This document shows, piece by piece, positions 19,981 to 31,274 of a stretch of 64,000 nucleotides of DNA. The first letter of the stretch is position 1. Each line of letters opens with the position of its first letter. Location of the stretch: contig CM032124.1 of the NCBI GenBank assembly GCA_018894105.1, positions 1,349,501 to 1,413,500 on the forward strand. Reading direction: 5' to 3'. This DNA is from Jacaranda mimosifolia (Eukaryota; Streptophyta; Magnoliopsida; Lamiales; Bignoniaceae). The notes under the pieces were generated by a model. That model saw only the letters and a list, made by a program, of their open reading frames with translations, was not told the DNA's origin and searched no databases. The translations under genes and the position numbers were made by a program.

Positions 19981-22186
19981 TATTGCTATCATATCAGTAG
20001 TAAATTTGCAAGAGAAGTGGTATTTGGAATTTGTGTCCCTTCACTTGACAACTTAATCTTTATATTTTATCTTCTCCAAAGTATGAGCAATTGTTCCCTA
20101 TGATCATAATAGTGTTTTTCATTTGTATATCTTTACTGCAACAAAAACTAGGAACTGCAATGTATATACTAAGGTATGCCAACACTGACCAGAGTGACTC
20201 CAAGTTTTCTAGCCACCAAAAATGCCACTAAGTTCCCATTTGTGTAATTCCCAATTATGAGGTCTTGTTTCCCTTCGATTAGCTCAAGGATCTTTGCACT
20301 AGCATCCTAGTGACATTAGAAAGAGACAAATTTTTTGATTAATTTACTTACAGTCGACACCATATACTTGTTTCTATATCATGCCATGAGAGTACTTACC
20401 AAAGAAAACCTGTCCAAGTAAGGGTAGATATCAAATCTAGAGATCCATGGTCCAAGAACTCCCTTCTCCGTATTAAATGGGATCCTGAGGATGTGGGAAT
20501 GCATTGTGTTGGCAATAGGCTCCATTTCTTGATTACATTTGTTCCTTTTTACATCTGGGATGAGATGAGTCACCTACATATATATGTAGGAAAAAACTTG
20601 AGCCATCTCCCAAGTCTCATGATATTCTCTAGTTGACTTGGGGAATTCTTAACAATAGCCTTACCACAAGAATCTGAGGCTTCACATTCAAGCCCCGCTG
20701 GTTTATTCTTAGTAAAAGTTCTTCTTCCAAAGCTTTGACTTAACCAAGAATGTAAACCACCTATTCAAAATATTTTGTACATTTTCAGACTTTTGATGTA
20801 ATGTTGCTAATAATTGAAGAACTGGTAATTGATCGAGAAAAAAGTTAATTATGTACTTGTCTTCTAGTATCAGGTAAACTAAGGACATCCGCTTGCCCAA
20901 AGTAGCCATGGATGGAGAATATGAAAATTTTGTAAGGGGTAGGAAGCCTAGTGAAAAATGCTTCCATGTTTATAGGATTCGGTGCCTGAAGTTTCCCAAA
21001 AAGTATCCTCATTGTTTCTCTAACTCTTTTTGCAGTATTCCCCCACCCTTTGTGGAAGTCCCATTCTTTGAGCCTTGAATTATTGCATGTAAATTAACAA
21101 CCTAAGTTATGATGAAACAGAAAACAAGTAAAGATGACCGTTAGTTCTACTCAAAATTCTGGTAAGGTGTATCCTTTTGGATGGCAGATACAAAAATGTC
21201 TGCAATGGACAGTGCTGCTTGTAGCTTCCTAATGGTATCTAGAGTTTCATTGATCATAAGTTTCTGATAAACCCAAACAAAGAAAGTAAACAAAGAACTT
21301 CAATTCAGTTGGTTATAATACATTTGCTTAGGACTTCTTCTTTTTTGATTTTTCCTACCTCTCCATGATCATCAAGAGCGAGCAAGTAGTCAACCAAAGG
21401 TTTTTCAGAGCCCATACTCAACATTGAAGTCATGAATTTTTAGACATAGCCCAGTCTGTTCCCAATGGAAGATGACATGTATAGGCTTGGGATGCTAGTG
21501 TTAATGCTCCAAAATCGACTTCTAATGCATTTTCATCCTTTGCCCTGTGCATGCAATAAGTTAAAATAACATTATATCTTTTCACAAAGCAAATAAATTT
21601 TTTGCAATTTGAGCTCATACCAGTCCTTATCATAGATCATCTCTTTGAACTTCAAGTAATATGTGGAAGTAATTATATCCTCAATAGATTGTCCGTGTGT
21701 ACCTTGACATAGTCCTAAATCCTAGGATTGTGCCTTATTTCAAAAGCTACATAAGGTGGCACAACAACTGCTTTCTGTAAACTGCATTCATAAATCTTTA
21801 AACTCCTCTGCCCCATTCTTCTTAGGAGTTTCTTTCAACTGAAACTTTATCATAAAAGATGCTATTGATCACCTGTGTTGAACTTAATATGTCACCTAGT
21901 GAACCTTTCAAAACCTTGGATCTTTCAACCTTGTCCTGAATTGTTTGCTCTATCTCATCCTTTAAATGCTGAAACTTCATCAACCTTTTTCCCATCATTG
22001 TAAACTTGCGCATATTTTATGGTTACTTTAGTAAGAATTCGACAAACTTCAAATGCCAACATAAGAATGAATTCAAAACATTTCCAGTTAAACATACAAT
22101 TCCAACATGGCAAAACATCTCTTTATATGGTATCGGCTCTGCCTCAAAGCATCTGGCATTGTGTCCACTGCTGTAGTTGAAGCCAT
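19981..22186 (-). pseudogene. Sucrose synthase (SUS5/6/7-like) pseudogene, 5' half
   Basis: Sucrose synthase converts sucrose and UDP to UDP-glucose and fructose. From the start at 22186 (MASTTAVDTMPDALRQSRYH) minus-strand exons read GKRLMKFQHLKDEIEQTIQD, KVLKGSLGDILSSTQ, VVVPPYVAFEIRHNPR, DENALEVDFGAL, KPLVDYLLALDDHGE, KLMINETLDTIRKLQ, KEWDFHKGWGNTAKRVRETM, HGYFGQADVLSLPDT, ALEEELLLRINQRGLNVKP, HSHILRIPFNTEKGV, SRFDIYPYLDRF, DLIIGNYTNGNLVA, GTIAHTLEKIKYKD and KYHFSCKFTTDMIAI.

Element E's LTR begins right after the last codon. Stops (HNPRI then TAG, KYKD then TAA, VVK then TGA) and frameshifts show decay. Introns are retained. The C-terminal glycosyltransferase half is not found in the window. 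The SUS5/6/7 assignment rests on ARKLGVTL and DENALEVDFGA and is moderate. Confidence 0.9.
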
Positions 22187-22876
22187 TGAATGATCAAAAG
22201 ATGAAACCTATCTCACAAAATGGATTTTACTTTTTTTTGCTTTGTGCAAGTTCGGATTTTATGGCGTGGTTATGTTTTGAACCAGAAATGGGATTCTTTA
22301 TATAGGAGAAAATTGAAAAGTTTACACATGCTAGTGGAATATCTTGGGAGGCTGTATAGCCCATCAGAGGAAGTGAAGAAAACATTCTTTAGGGCAGATT
22401 GTAGGAAAGGTAATGTCACAATTTAAACTTTTTTTAGCTAACTTAAAAAATGGAGGGAAAGTATTTCCCATTGGTGTGATTACCATCCATTCCATAAACT
22501 ATATATTCTTTTCTTCAAAGCCAACACTTGGTGGTTGAAGCAATTGGCAAACACTAAAGGCTTTTGATTTCATTTCTAGAGTTTCTTTTTATTTTCATCA
22601 TTATTTAAAAGTTGAAAATTGCTCTTATTTAGATTTTCGATTTCTCCATAATCTACTCTATCATTTTGTTATCTCATCAATTAACTTTAATTTTAATTTG
22701 ATGTAAAATACTCACTATTAAGTAAGTAATACTAACTTTTTTCTTTATTGAAATTTGGAGGGAAATAATTTATAAATTGCTCTAAATCATTTTAAATTAT
22801 ATCTTTAGTTTTATTTCATAAAATAACAATTTAAATTTTATTTTTCAGAAAAAATCAAACATAATAAGTTAGTGGG
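22187..22876. other. Upstream flank of the sucrose synthase pseudogene
   Basis: AT-rich and non-coding by my reading. It may hold the former promoter and 5' UTR of the minus-strand gene, but no element can be pinned down. A short plus-strand frame at 22220-22426 has no recognisable similarity. Confidence 0.4.
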
Positions 22877-22931
22877 TGTTAGTAAATAAGGCCCCAAGAG
22901 GGGATGAATCGGAATTGAAGAATAAATTATA
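22877..22931 (-). mobile_element. Element B 3' LTR, outer fragment
   Basis: These 55 bp (TGTTAGTAAATAAGGCCCCA...) match the start of the intact LTR at 37279. The LTR is interrupted by element A after TTATA and resumes at 33520. Confidence 0.93.
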
Positions 22932-25175
22932 TGTTGGAATAGTGCCCGGCAAGCCAATTAGATTGTCCTTGTAAAAGCTATTTCCTTGTAAAACAATCTT
23001 GATTGAATGATATTCTTTATATGACCACCTTCATCTTACGCTTTATATTACTTCACTTGCATTTGGATAAAGCCCTTAGATCACACATGACTACGGGACT
23101 TGGTTAGTTCACTATGTGGTGATCATGGAATAAGTCTTATACGATCGTGATCTTAAATCTTCCAAATTATAGAATCTTATGAGACGGGGCATCTAAGATC
23201 CGGATAGACTTGCACTAACGATGCATAAATCCAAGAGTTGGATATTGCTCCATTTTATGAGCAATCTGTATGAGATATGGGTGCATGTTAGTGGGTTATT
23301 GTTAGAGAACAAGGCACTGAATACCCTCCAGAGAATCCACTAGAAAGCCGTAATGGCAAGTTGATAGTGGTTAATTATTCTGCTTACACCAGTACATATT
23401 GTTAGTCTTCTGACATGAGGATCTACGTTAACCTTGTGTCCGATCCTCATGCTTTGACTCTTCCTTAACCACTAGCGGGTCTTTTGGGTTGAGGTTGGGT
23501 ATGAGCAACTTGGCATGGACGTTTGTAAGATCCAAGATGGAATCTAACTCCTTGCTTTTGTGAAGAGTGACTGCATCTCCTATGTGTTCTATAGTGATCG
23601 ATTCCAAGAAATCTTTGTGCAAGGTGGTGTGATAATTTGGAAAATGAGTTTTTCAAAAGTGAGGTCATATAAGGGAATCAAACATTGAGAATAGAGACAT
23701 AGTATTGAGGCTATTAAGGACCCGACAAATATCTTGCCCTAGGCCTCTTTCGAGAGATAGGAGATGGACGGACTGTATTTGCATGGTACACATAGAGCTA
23801 TGATGGTTCTCAAAAATATTCATTTCGGCCAATTATTTGGGCTTCATGGGCTTGAGGTTGGACATTGACCATGGAGATTGGGTACTCTTCAATTAATGAG
23901 ATTAATTGAATTGTGTCGATTAATTTAAAAGGAGTTTTAAAATAAAATGAATGAAAGTTATTCAAAAGTCACAAAGAGTTGTGAGTCCATGTCCAATGAA
24001 TGGTAGAACCTATTCGATCATACACAAAAGCCAAATAGCTTCCAAAATTGGTAGAACAATTTTTTAAGTCTTAGAAAAATCACCCTTTGGTGATCAATTT
24101 TCAAGGATCCAATTTAACGGTCAATTTTGGTTTGATTAATTTAAGTGTTAAATTAATCAACTAATTTAAAGAGTTAAATTAGACCAATAATTAAGGATTT
24201 AATTATTTGGTACCATGTTGATCATCAAATGGACAAATTGACTTAAAGAGTTAAGTTGACTAATTTAAGCTTAAGAGTTAAGCTTATTTGATTTAAGAGT
24301 TAAATCAAAGGTTAATTAATTAAATTAAAGTGTTTTATTTAATTAATGGGTAGAATACTTTTTTGAGGAAAAATTTAAATAAAGTGTTCATTTAAATTAA
24401 CATATTCATTAATTTAGAATTAGATTCCAAATGAAATTAAAATGCACATGAAATTCAAGTAAGACTTGATTTTGAATTTTGCCAACTTGGCATGCCACTT
24501 GGGCGGTCACCTTGAGGAATGTGTAGCATCACACCTTCCACCCTCGATATATAGATATAGAGTGCAAGCAAAATTTAAAATTCACATTTATGAAAGTGTG
24601 AGAATTAGAATCTTGCATTCCCTCCAATATCTCTCCCTCCATGCATTGCATCATGAGTTGAAGATTTGCATTTCTTCTTCTTCCCAACCTAAAAATCAAC
24701 CTCCTCTACCTCTTTTTCTCCTTCTAACTCTAGATTCTAGTGAGGGGAAATTGGAAGATTTTTTGGTGTGTGGATCATATCAATAAAGGCAAGGCACTTG
24801 ACTTGCTCAGTTTTGGAGATCCACCTACAACAGCTTTTGGTTGGAGAATTTTTCTGGAGTGATCCAGAAGGTTTTTTGCTCCAATTTTTTTACAATAGCT
24901 TTCCTATGTGTGGAGGTGTTTCAGATTTAATTTGGTGAATTTTGGAGCAGTATATCTAGGGCAAAGGTTGCCATCTTTTCGCTGTGCCAATTCCAAACAG
25001 TTTTTGGATCTGAGAGAGATAGTTGATCTTCTTCTTATTTTTGAGCTACGAGAGGTAATTCTTCATCCTAATTCAGATCTATAGCATGAATAGATCCTTG
25101 GATACTTGAGTAGCTTAGTTATTTTCAAGCTTATGAAGTTTTGATTTATGGATCCTAACGCTGCTCTTGCCTACA
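22932..25175 (+). mobile_element. Element A 5' LTR (2244 bp)
   Basis: It begins TGTTGGAATAGTGCCCGGCA and ends TCTTGCCTACA, followed after two bases by the PBS. A promoter-like CGATATATAGATATAGAG lies near 24544. Very long for a Copia LTR. Internal AT-rich blocks with repeated TTAAGAGTTAA words occupy about 24100-24340. Open frames here (for example 24466-24786) fall within the LTR and are not genes. Confidence 0.93.
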
Positions 25176-25177
25176 AG

Positions 25178-25190
25178 TGGTATCAGAGCC
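25178..25190 (+). other. Element A primer-binding site
   Basis: TGGTATCAGAGCC is the exact complement of the 3' end of plant initiator Met-tRNA, two bases inside the 5' LTR. This is the standard Copia arrangement and fixes both the LTR boundary and the strand. Confidence 0.95.
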
Positions 25191-27439
25191 TTTTTTCATG
25201 CTATGTTTTGAATTATTGTTTGATTGATTCATGTGATGAATTGATCAGTATCACCAAATACTTGATCCAAGTGATGGATTGGAGTGTTTGGTTGATGATT
25301 CTTGTGGCTCTGTTGCTTGATGAATTGAAAGCATGCTAATATGTGTTTTAAGTATTGATTCATATGATTCATATGTTTTAATTCATATATTTTAATCTTG
25401 ATTGTTGATTTAGCATTAATTGATGTTATATGTTGATAAGCACATTGATGATTCATCAAAAGATTTTGGGTCATTTTTGGATCCAATGTGATTGGAGTTT
25501 TGTAGGAGATTTTTGAAGAATACGATTCTTACTTTAACTTGATTTTTGAAGCTTGATTGAGCACTTAAATTTCCAGTATTAAAATGTGTTTTAGATCTAA
25601 AATTAGTCCGTAATGTGTGATTTAATATTTAAAAAGAGTTCTAGCATTTTTGGTATACAAAAGTTGAGCAAAAAATGGCCTAACTTGCCTTTAACCCAAA
25701 ATAGGGGCTGCTGTCGGCTTTGGTGCACATTGGCAGGGTTGTGGCCAAAACTTATTGCCCAGTCATGTGCTTGCCTCGGCCAGCAGTGCCCGATCATGGG
25801 TTGGGTGAGTTTTTGTGCAATTTTTGGGCTCCTTTGGTGACTAGAAATGATGTTAAATCTTGTGTTATGAATGCACAAGTGTTGTGCAAGTTCTCAATAT
25901 AATGTTTGAAATTTTTTCAAGCTCCTTAAATCTTGTTGAAGTTTATCCCCAAATGTTGCATAAGTGTTATGCATGGCCAATTATTTGTTAATTTGATTAG
26001 CATTTAATTGTTGGAATTAATTGTTAATTCTAGATTTGTTTATTGTTTATTTAATTGTTGAATGGATGATGAATGAATGGAGATGATCATGAGCCTTTAA
26101 TATTTATTTTTATGTTTCAAGTTATTGAAATGAGTTCTATTAAATTGGGGCTTGCATGCCTCTTTATTTCTACCTTGTAAATGTTATGAGAGTAGAGTCA
26201 CTACGAGTAGGGATTTCTTTCTCTGTAAATGTTACATGGAGCAAAGGAGACCATTGGAGGCATAGAGACTTTTTGAAGGCCCATGAATGTATGGGATACA
26301 CTCATGTAATAGCTAGATTTAATCAACCCACCTAAAATCAACTAGGTGGTGCACTTATGGCTCTAAGTGCACCACTTGGTTAGACTCATGGTCATCCCAC
26401 CCTAGGAGCATGCTAGGCGCATTTACTTATTTATGTTTTTCATATCCTATTGATGTATGAGATACATGGTTAGGATATAGAAATCCTAAATAAGAAGATA
26501 AAATGATGAGATTTTTGCAAGCAAAAACCCTCCACTTAGAATGTCTAAGTACTTTTCAAATATTAGTCAAAATTGATACAAATTAAAAGAGTTTTAATTA
26601 ATCCAAGCCTTCTACCAATAGTATATGGTATGACGATGCTACCACCTTTGTGTGATATACATCCGGTTATGAGGGTCATACTTAGGTGGAAAGCTATGAC
26701 CATACACTTTGCATGAGATGCACCTTTGATTTGGGAATGCCCATACATTATACACTCGGTCACGGGGGATGTTGTGGTGCCCGTCTTGAATCAAAGTTTG
26801 ATTGGTAGGTTTGACTTAACACCGAGTAATGTAGAGGTCGTCCATAAGGGGATCTACATGAAATGGTGAGGCAAAATATATCAAGAATTGCATGAGATGC
26901 AATTAGCAAAAGTTGCTTACCTTTGGATTGCTCGTGGATATACATCCGGTCACGGGGTTCACTTGCAAGTCTTAAGGATCTTGATTCTCACTAGAAAATA
27001 TGATTTCCTGAATTCTTCTTGAGGGGTGCAGGATTTGATAAAATAGTGGAAGGAAAACATGCTTGAAAGACCATGAACATGTTTTTAATATCAAATTCAA
27101 TCATATGCTTATTCTCTTTTAACTTTTGAGGATTTGTGAAGTCTCAAGAATGTCTTAAAATTCCATTCAACGTTATTTTGGAAACCAATAAACTAACTTG
27201 GCCAAACTTCCACGATTGACTTAACCTCAAAAATCGTTCAAGATTCCTAGAAGCGGATATATGTCCTATATCAAGGTGCTCCTAATCCCATGAGGATTAA
27301 AAGTAGACCAAGAGACACGTGAGAAGTTCACGAATTGGGTTTAGGATCGTCCTATCCCATAGTCTAAGGTGGCATCTATAAACTTTAAAAGTCTCAAAGA
27401 CACATAAATAGTACATTGGTTAAAGTTTACAAGAGTTGT
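25191..27439 (+). other. Element A leader and decayed gag region
   Basis: No continuous frame. Later gag fragments (27440 on) show the reading direction. Words repeat at 26560-26960: CATCCGGT(T/C)A(T/C) followed by GGG, and ATGAGATGCA(C/A), each occur more than once, pointing to internal duplication. The AGGTGGTGCACTTATGGCTC and AAGTGCACCACTTGG pair at 26344-26380 forms a short inverted repeat. Confidence 0.5.
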
Positions 27440-30400
27440 AAAGCAAACAAGGTATGAGAGGTTTATGGTGTCAAAAGAGATTTTTCAAGCTAGGATAGAT
27501 GTGAAGTCATGTGTCATTGGCTATAGTTTAAAGATGAATAGGCTTGGAGAAGCTTTTTATACTTGGATGTAGTGATGGACAATGATCTTCATGAGGATTT
27601 GATCCTCACATCCTTGCCGAGTTTTATTGATCAAAGTGTTGATCTAGAAGGAGACTACCGTGACAAGGGCAAACCTTTGACACTTATTTCCTCCTCCATG
27701 TCTATGGGCCCTAAGCGTGCTAGAAAGGGAAGTAAAAAGAAAAAAGTTCTGTCTCCAAGGGAGAATGACTATTAAAGGCATCCGGAGGAGTTAAGAAGAT
27801 TATAGAGGATACAATTGATATTATTTATTTCTACTTTGGCTAGATAGGCAATCGGAAGCCATTTTGCAAGGAATACCTTGCAACCCTTTGGAAGGGTATG
27901 CACTTTGTTGAAGTGCATTTAAGGATAAATTCTTTCTCATGGATATATGATATCGCATGTAGTTCTTATTTTTGTAAGATGTTACAAAGAATAAGAAAGA
28001 AGAATAAAACTAAATGATGTGGATATGATCCACCGCCTTGGCTAAGGAGCAATAGTTGTGACCAAAGCCGAAGGAGTATAATAAGTTGGACTTAGGGAAC
28101 TCCAAAATTGTATTGAACCCTTGCTATTATGTGCTATATATTGTTGAGAACATTATTTCAAATTCCTGTTTTGGATAGTGAAGGATTTGATCTTTCTATA
28201 TCAAATGGGAGATTGTAGGCATTAAAGAATGGATTCTTTAATTACTCATGGTGCACTTAACAAAGGATTATACATATTGGATTCTCAACCATCACTAATG
28301 CGCTTTCAACAAAGTAAGAGAAAATTAGATATAAAAGAAAATGCCATGTTATGACATGCAAGACTTGGGCACATCTCTAAAAATAAGATGAGCAAGTTAG
28401 AAGCTCTCAAAGCATTAAATGTTAGTGGTATTGAGGAATTTCCTACTTGTAAATCTTATTTAAAGTGAAAAATGACCAAGGCTCCTTTTGTAGGACAAAC
28501 GGAGTGCTCCACAAGTCTTTTGAATTTGATTCATATGGATGTTTGTAGACTACTAAGAGTTAGTGGGAGAGGAGGCTATTCCTACTTCATCACCTTTACC
28601 GATGATTATAGTTGGTTTGGACATGTATTTCTTATAAAGAATAAGTCCGAAGCCTTTCAAAAGTTCAAAGAGTATAGGAGTGAAGTGGAAAAATAATCAG
28701 TGCTAAAGTATTAAAGCTATTCGATCGGATCGAGGAGGAGAATACTTGAGCACATAATTCTTGGATTACCTAAGGGAGAATGAGATTCTCTTACAATAGG
28801 CTCCACCCGGCACACCCAATATAATGCAGTAGCCAAAAGGAGAAATCGTACCTTATTGGACATGGTACATTCCATGTTGTGCTTCTTCGATGTGCCTATA
28901 TCCTTTTTAGGATACACTTTATTGACAACAGCAAAGTTACTAAGCATAGTACCTTCAAAGTCAATGCCAAAACACCATATGAGATATGGCATGGCAAAGC
29001 ACCCTCTTAACAATTTCTCAAGGTTTGGGGATCTTCTGTCTACACGAGACAGACAGTGGGAGATAAGTTGGATAGTAGATCTACCTTGTGCAAGTTTGTG
29101 GGATACTCAAGAGAGTCTATGGATTATTACTTCTATGATCCCTCGAAACAGTTTGTTTCGAGGAACGCCATCTTTTTAGAAAAGAAATTTCTATAAGATA
29201 GAAAAAGGCGTTGTTGTTGAACTTGGTGAAGTTTGAGATGATCAGTTTCCAATGCTTGTTTTCGTCTCCATATTTTCTTGCTTGGTTACTTATCAAATGA
29301 AGATTCAACAAATACATTCCCTTCCTTACTCTTTCAAAATCTCTTTGCCAATGCGTGGATTTCTTTTATTTTCGGGCATGCTGCTTCTTTCTTTCGCATC
29401 AACAGAAGACTGACTACCGCTCATGCCCCCTAGCCAATTCAAAAGCAGCAAAGGGAAATCAAATTCCGCTTCCAATGATATCAAAATGGCTCAACTTAAG
29501 GTGTGAAGCAAAAATTCCTCAGGGTGAGCGGGGAAACTAACTCAAGTAAAGGCAAGTTTGAGATGATCATCAAATCCCATAAGCGATAGAAACAAATATA
29601 TATCAAAGAGCTTTGCACACAACCTCTAAGAAGGTCAAACCGAATCAAGAAGCAACCCAAAAAGTTTCATATTCCTTTATGAAATGGGCTAATCGGATAG
29701 TGATCCAAAAACCTATGAGAAAGCTATGTTGGACATAGACTCGGAACATTAGCTTGAAGCCATGAGATCCGAAATGGACTCCATGTACTCAAACAAAGTA
29801 TGGACTTTAATAGATCCACCAAAGGTAATAGTTTCCATTGGTTGCAAGTGGATTTATAAGTGAAAGCTTGGAGTAGATGGAGAAGTGGTAACTTTTAAGG
29901 CGCGACTAGTAGCAAAACATTACACTTTAAGACCCTGTATTGATTTTGAGGAAACATTTTCACCGGTCTCTATGCGTAAGTCCATTCGGATTCTACTTGC
30001 TATAGCCACATATTATGACTATGAGATATGACAAATGGATATGAAACCGCTTTCGTCAGTTGTGACATTGAAAAAGAAATCTATATGGAGTAACCACAAG
30101 GTTTTACATCCAAGGGAGTGAGTAGAAGGTTTGCAAACTCCAGATATCCATTTATGGACTCAAACAAGCGCCCCAAAGTTAGAACATACATTTGACAAAA
30201 CAGTTAAATCGTTTGGCTTTGTCAAAAATGTGTTTAAACCATGTGTGCACAAGAAGGCTAGTGGGAGTAACGTATAGTTTATTGTGATTTATGTCGATGA
30301 CATTCTTCTCATTGGGAATGAGGTAGGAATGTTAGAGTGTACTAAAGCGTAGTTATCTACACAATTCTCCATGAAGGATTTGGGAGAAACATCCTACGTA

Positions 30401-31230
30401 TTGGGAATATGTATCTATAGAGATAGATCTAAGAGGATGCTAGGGCTATCCAAAATCCCCTACATTGATAAGATACTAAAGAGTTTTAGTATAGAAGAAT
30501 CTAAGAAGAGATTTCTTCCCATGGGATATAGCATTCGTCTCTCCAAGTCTATGGCTCCCAAGACTGACAATGCATGAGAGACAAAATATGTTCCACATAC
30601 CTTATGCCTCCATCATTGGGAGCATAATGTATGCAGTTTAATGTACAAGACGGGATGTGGCACACTCACTAAATACTACGAGTAGGTTCCAATCCAATAC
30701 CAGTGAGAGTCATTGGATAGCCATTAAAGTAATCGTTGCGTACTTGAGAAGGACTAAGGATTTGTTTTTGGTGTATGGCAATGGAGAATTGAAACTAAAA
30801 GGGTTTTCAAATTCAAGTTTCTAATCCGATGTAGATGACCTCGAATCCACTTCTAGATTTATAGTTTACCTCAACGGCGGCGCGGTGAGTTGGAAGAGTT
30901 TCAACAAGACACCACGGCCGAGACAACCACTGAGGTGAAATAATTTGTGGTTTTGGCAAAAGAAAGTGTTTGGATAAAAACTTCATCCAAGAGCTGAATG
31001 TAGTGGCCTAGCGTGCATGAGCCCACAATTATCTTTGGAAGACAATTTTGAACTTGAGCCAAGATCTCATCAGTGATCCAAACACGATAAATGCGTTATC
31101 ATTTAATATATGATATCAATTGATAGAAGTGGCAACTGAGTGGATAAAGTTGCCTCAGAAGAGAATTTAGTAGAACCACTGTCTAAAACCTTGAATGCAA
31201 AAGGTCTTTGAAGAACATATTAAGAAGATG
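27440..31230 (+). pseudogene. Element A polyprotein: gag end, protease, integrase, RT, RNase H
   Basis: In order: gag end VMDNDLHEDLILTSLPSF (27574); protease WIYDIACSSYFCKM (27938), where the active-site D(T/S)G is lost; LNPCYYVLYIVENIISNS; integrase zinc part HARLGHISKNKMSKLEALK (28359) and core LIHMDVCRLL...ITFTDDYSWFG (28530-28620); YDPSKQFVSRNAIFLEKKF before the foreign 309-bp insert; RT from MDSMYSNKVWTLIDPP (29772) through ETFSPVS and VIYVDDILLIGNE (about 30285-30320) to MKDLGETSYVLGICIYRDRS; RNase H with LNGGAVSWKSFNK and EPRSHQ...SKHDKC. Many stops and frameshifts. Copia order (integrase before RT) is clear. Confidence 0.9.
29245..29553. mobile_element. 309-bp insertion flanked by 16-bp direct repeats
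   Basis: AAGTTTGAGATGATCA stands at 29229-29244 and again at 29554-29569. Removing the insert plus one copy restores the order of the Copia polyprotein spacer between EKKF and the RT. The insert looks richer in G+C than its surroundings, has no terminal repeats, no poly(A), and I recognise no gene. A fragment of organellar DNA or a truncated non-LTR insertion are the options; the 16-bp duplication fits target-primed or double-strand-break repair better than an LTR or TIR element. Confidence 0.75.
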
Positions 31231-31274
31231 GGTCTCAAGGACATGGGGCATTGACTTTAGGGCAAGTAAGAGAT

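Noticed and set aside
24466..24786. Plus-strand frame of 106 codons
   Set aside because: Within the 5' LTR of element A, around its promoter region; not conserved as a frame in the other two LTR copies.
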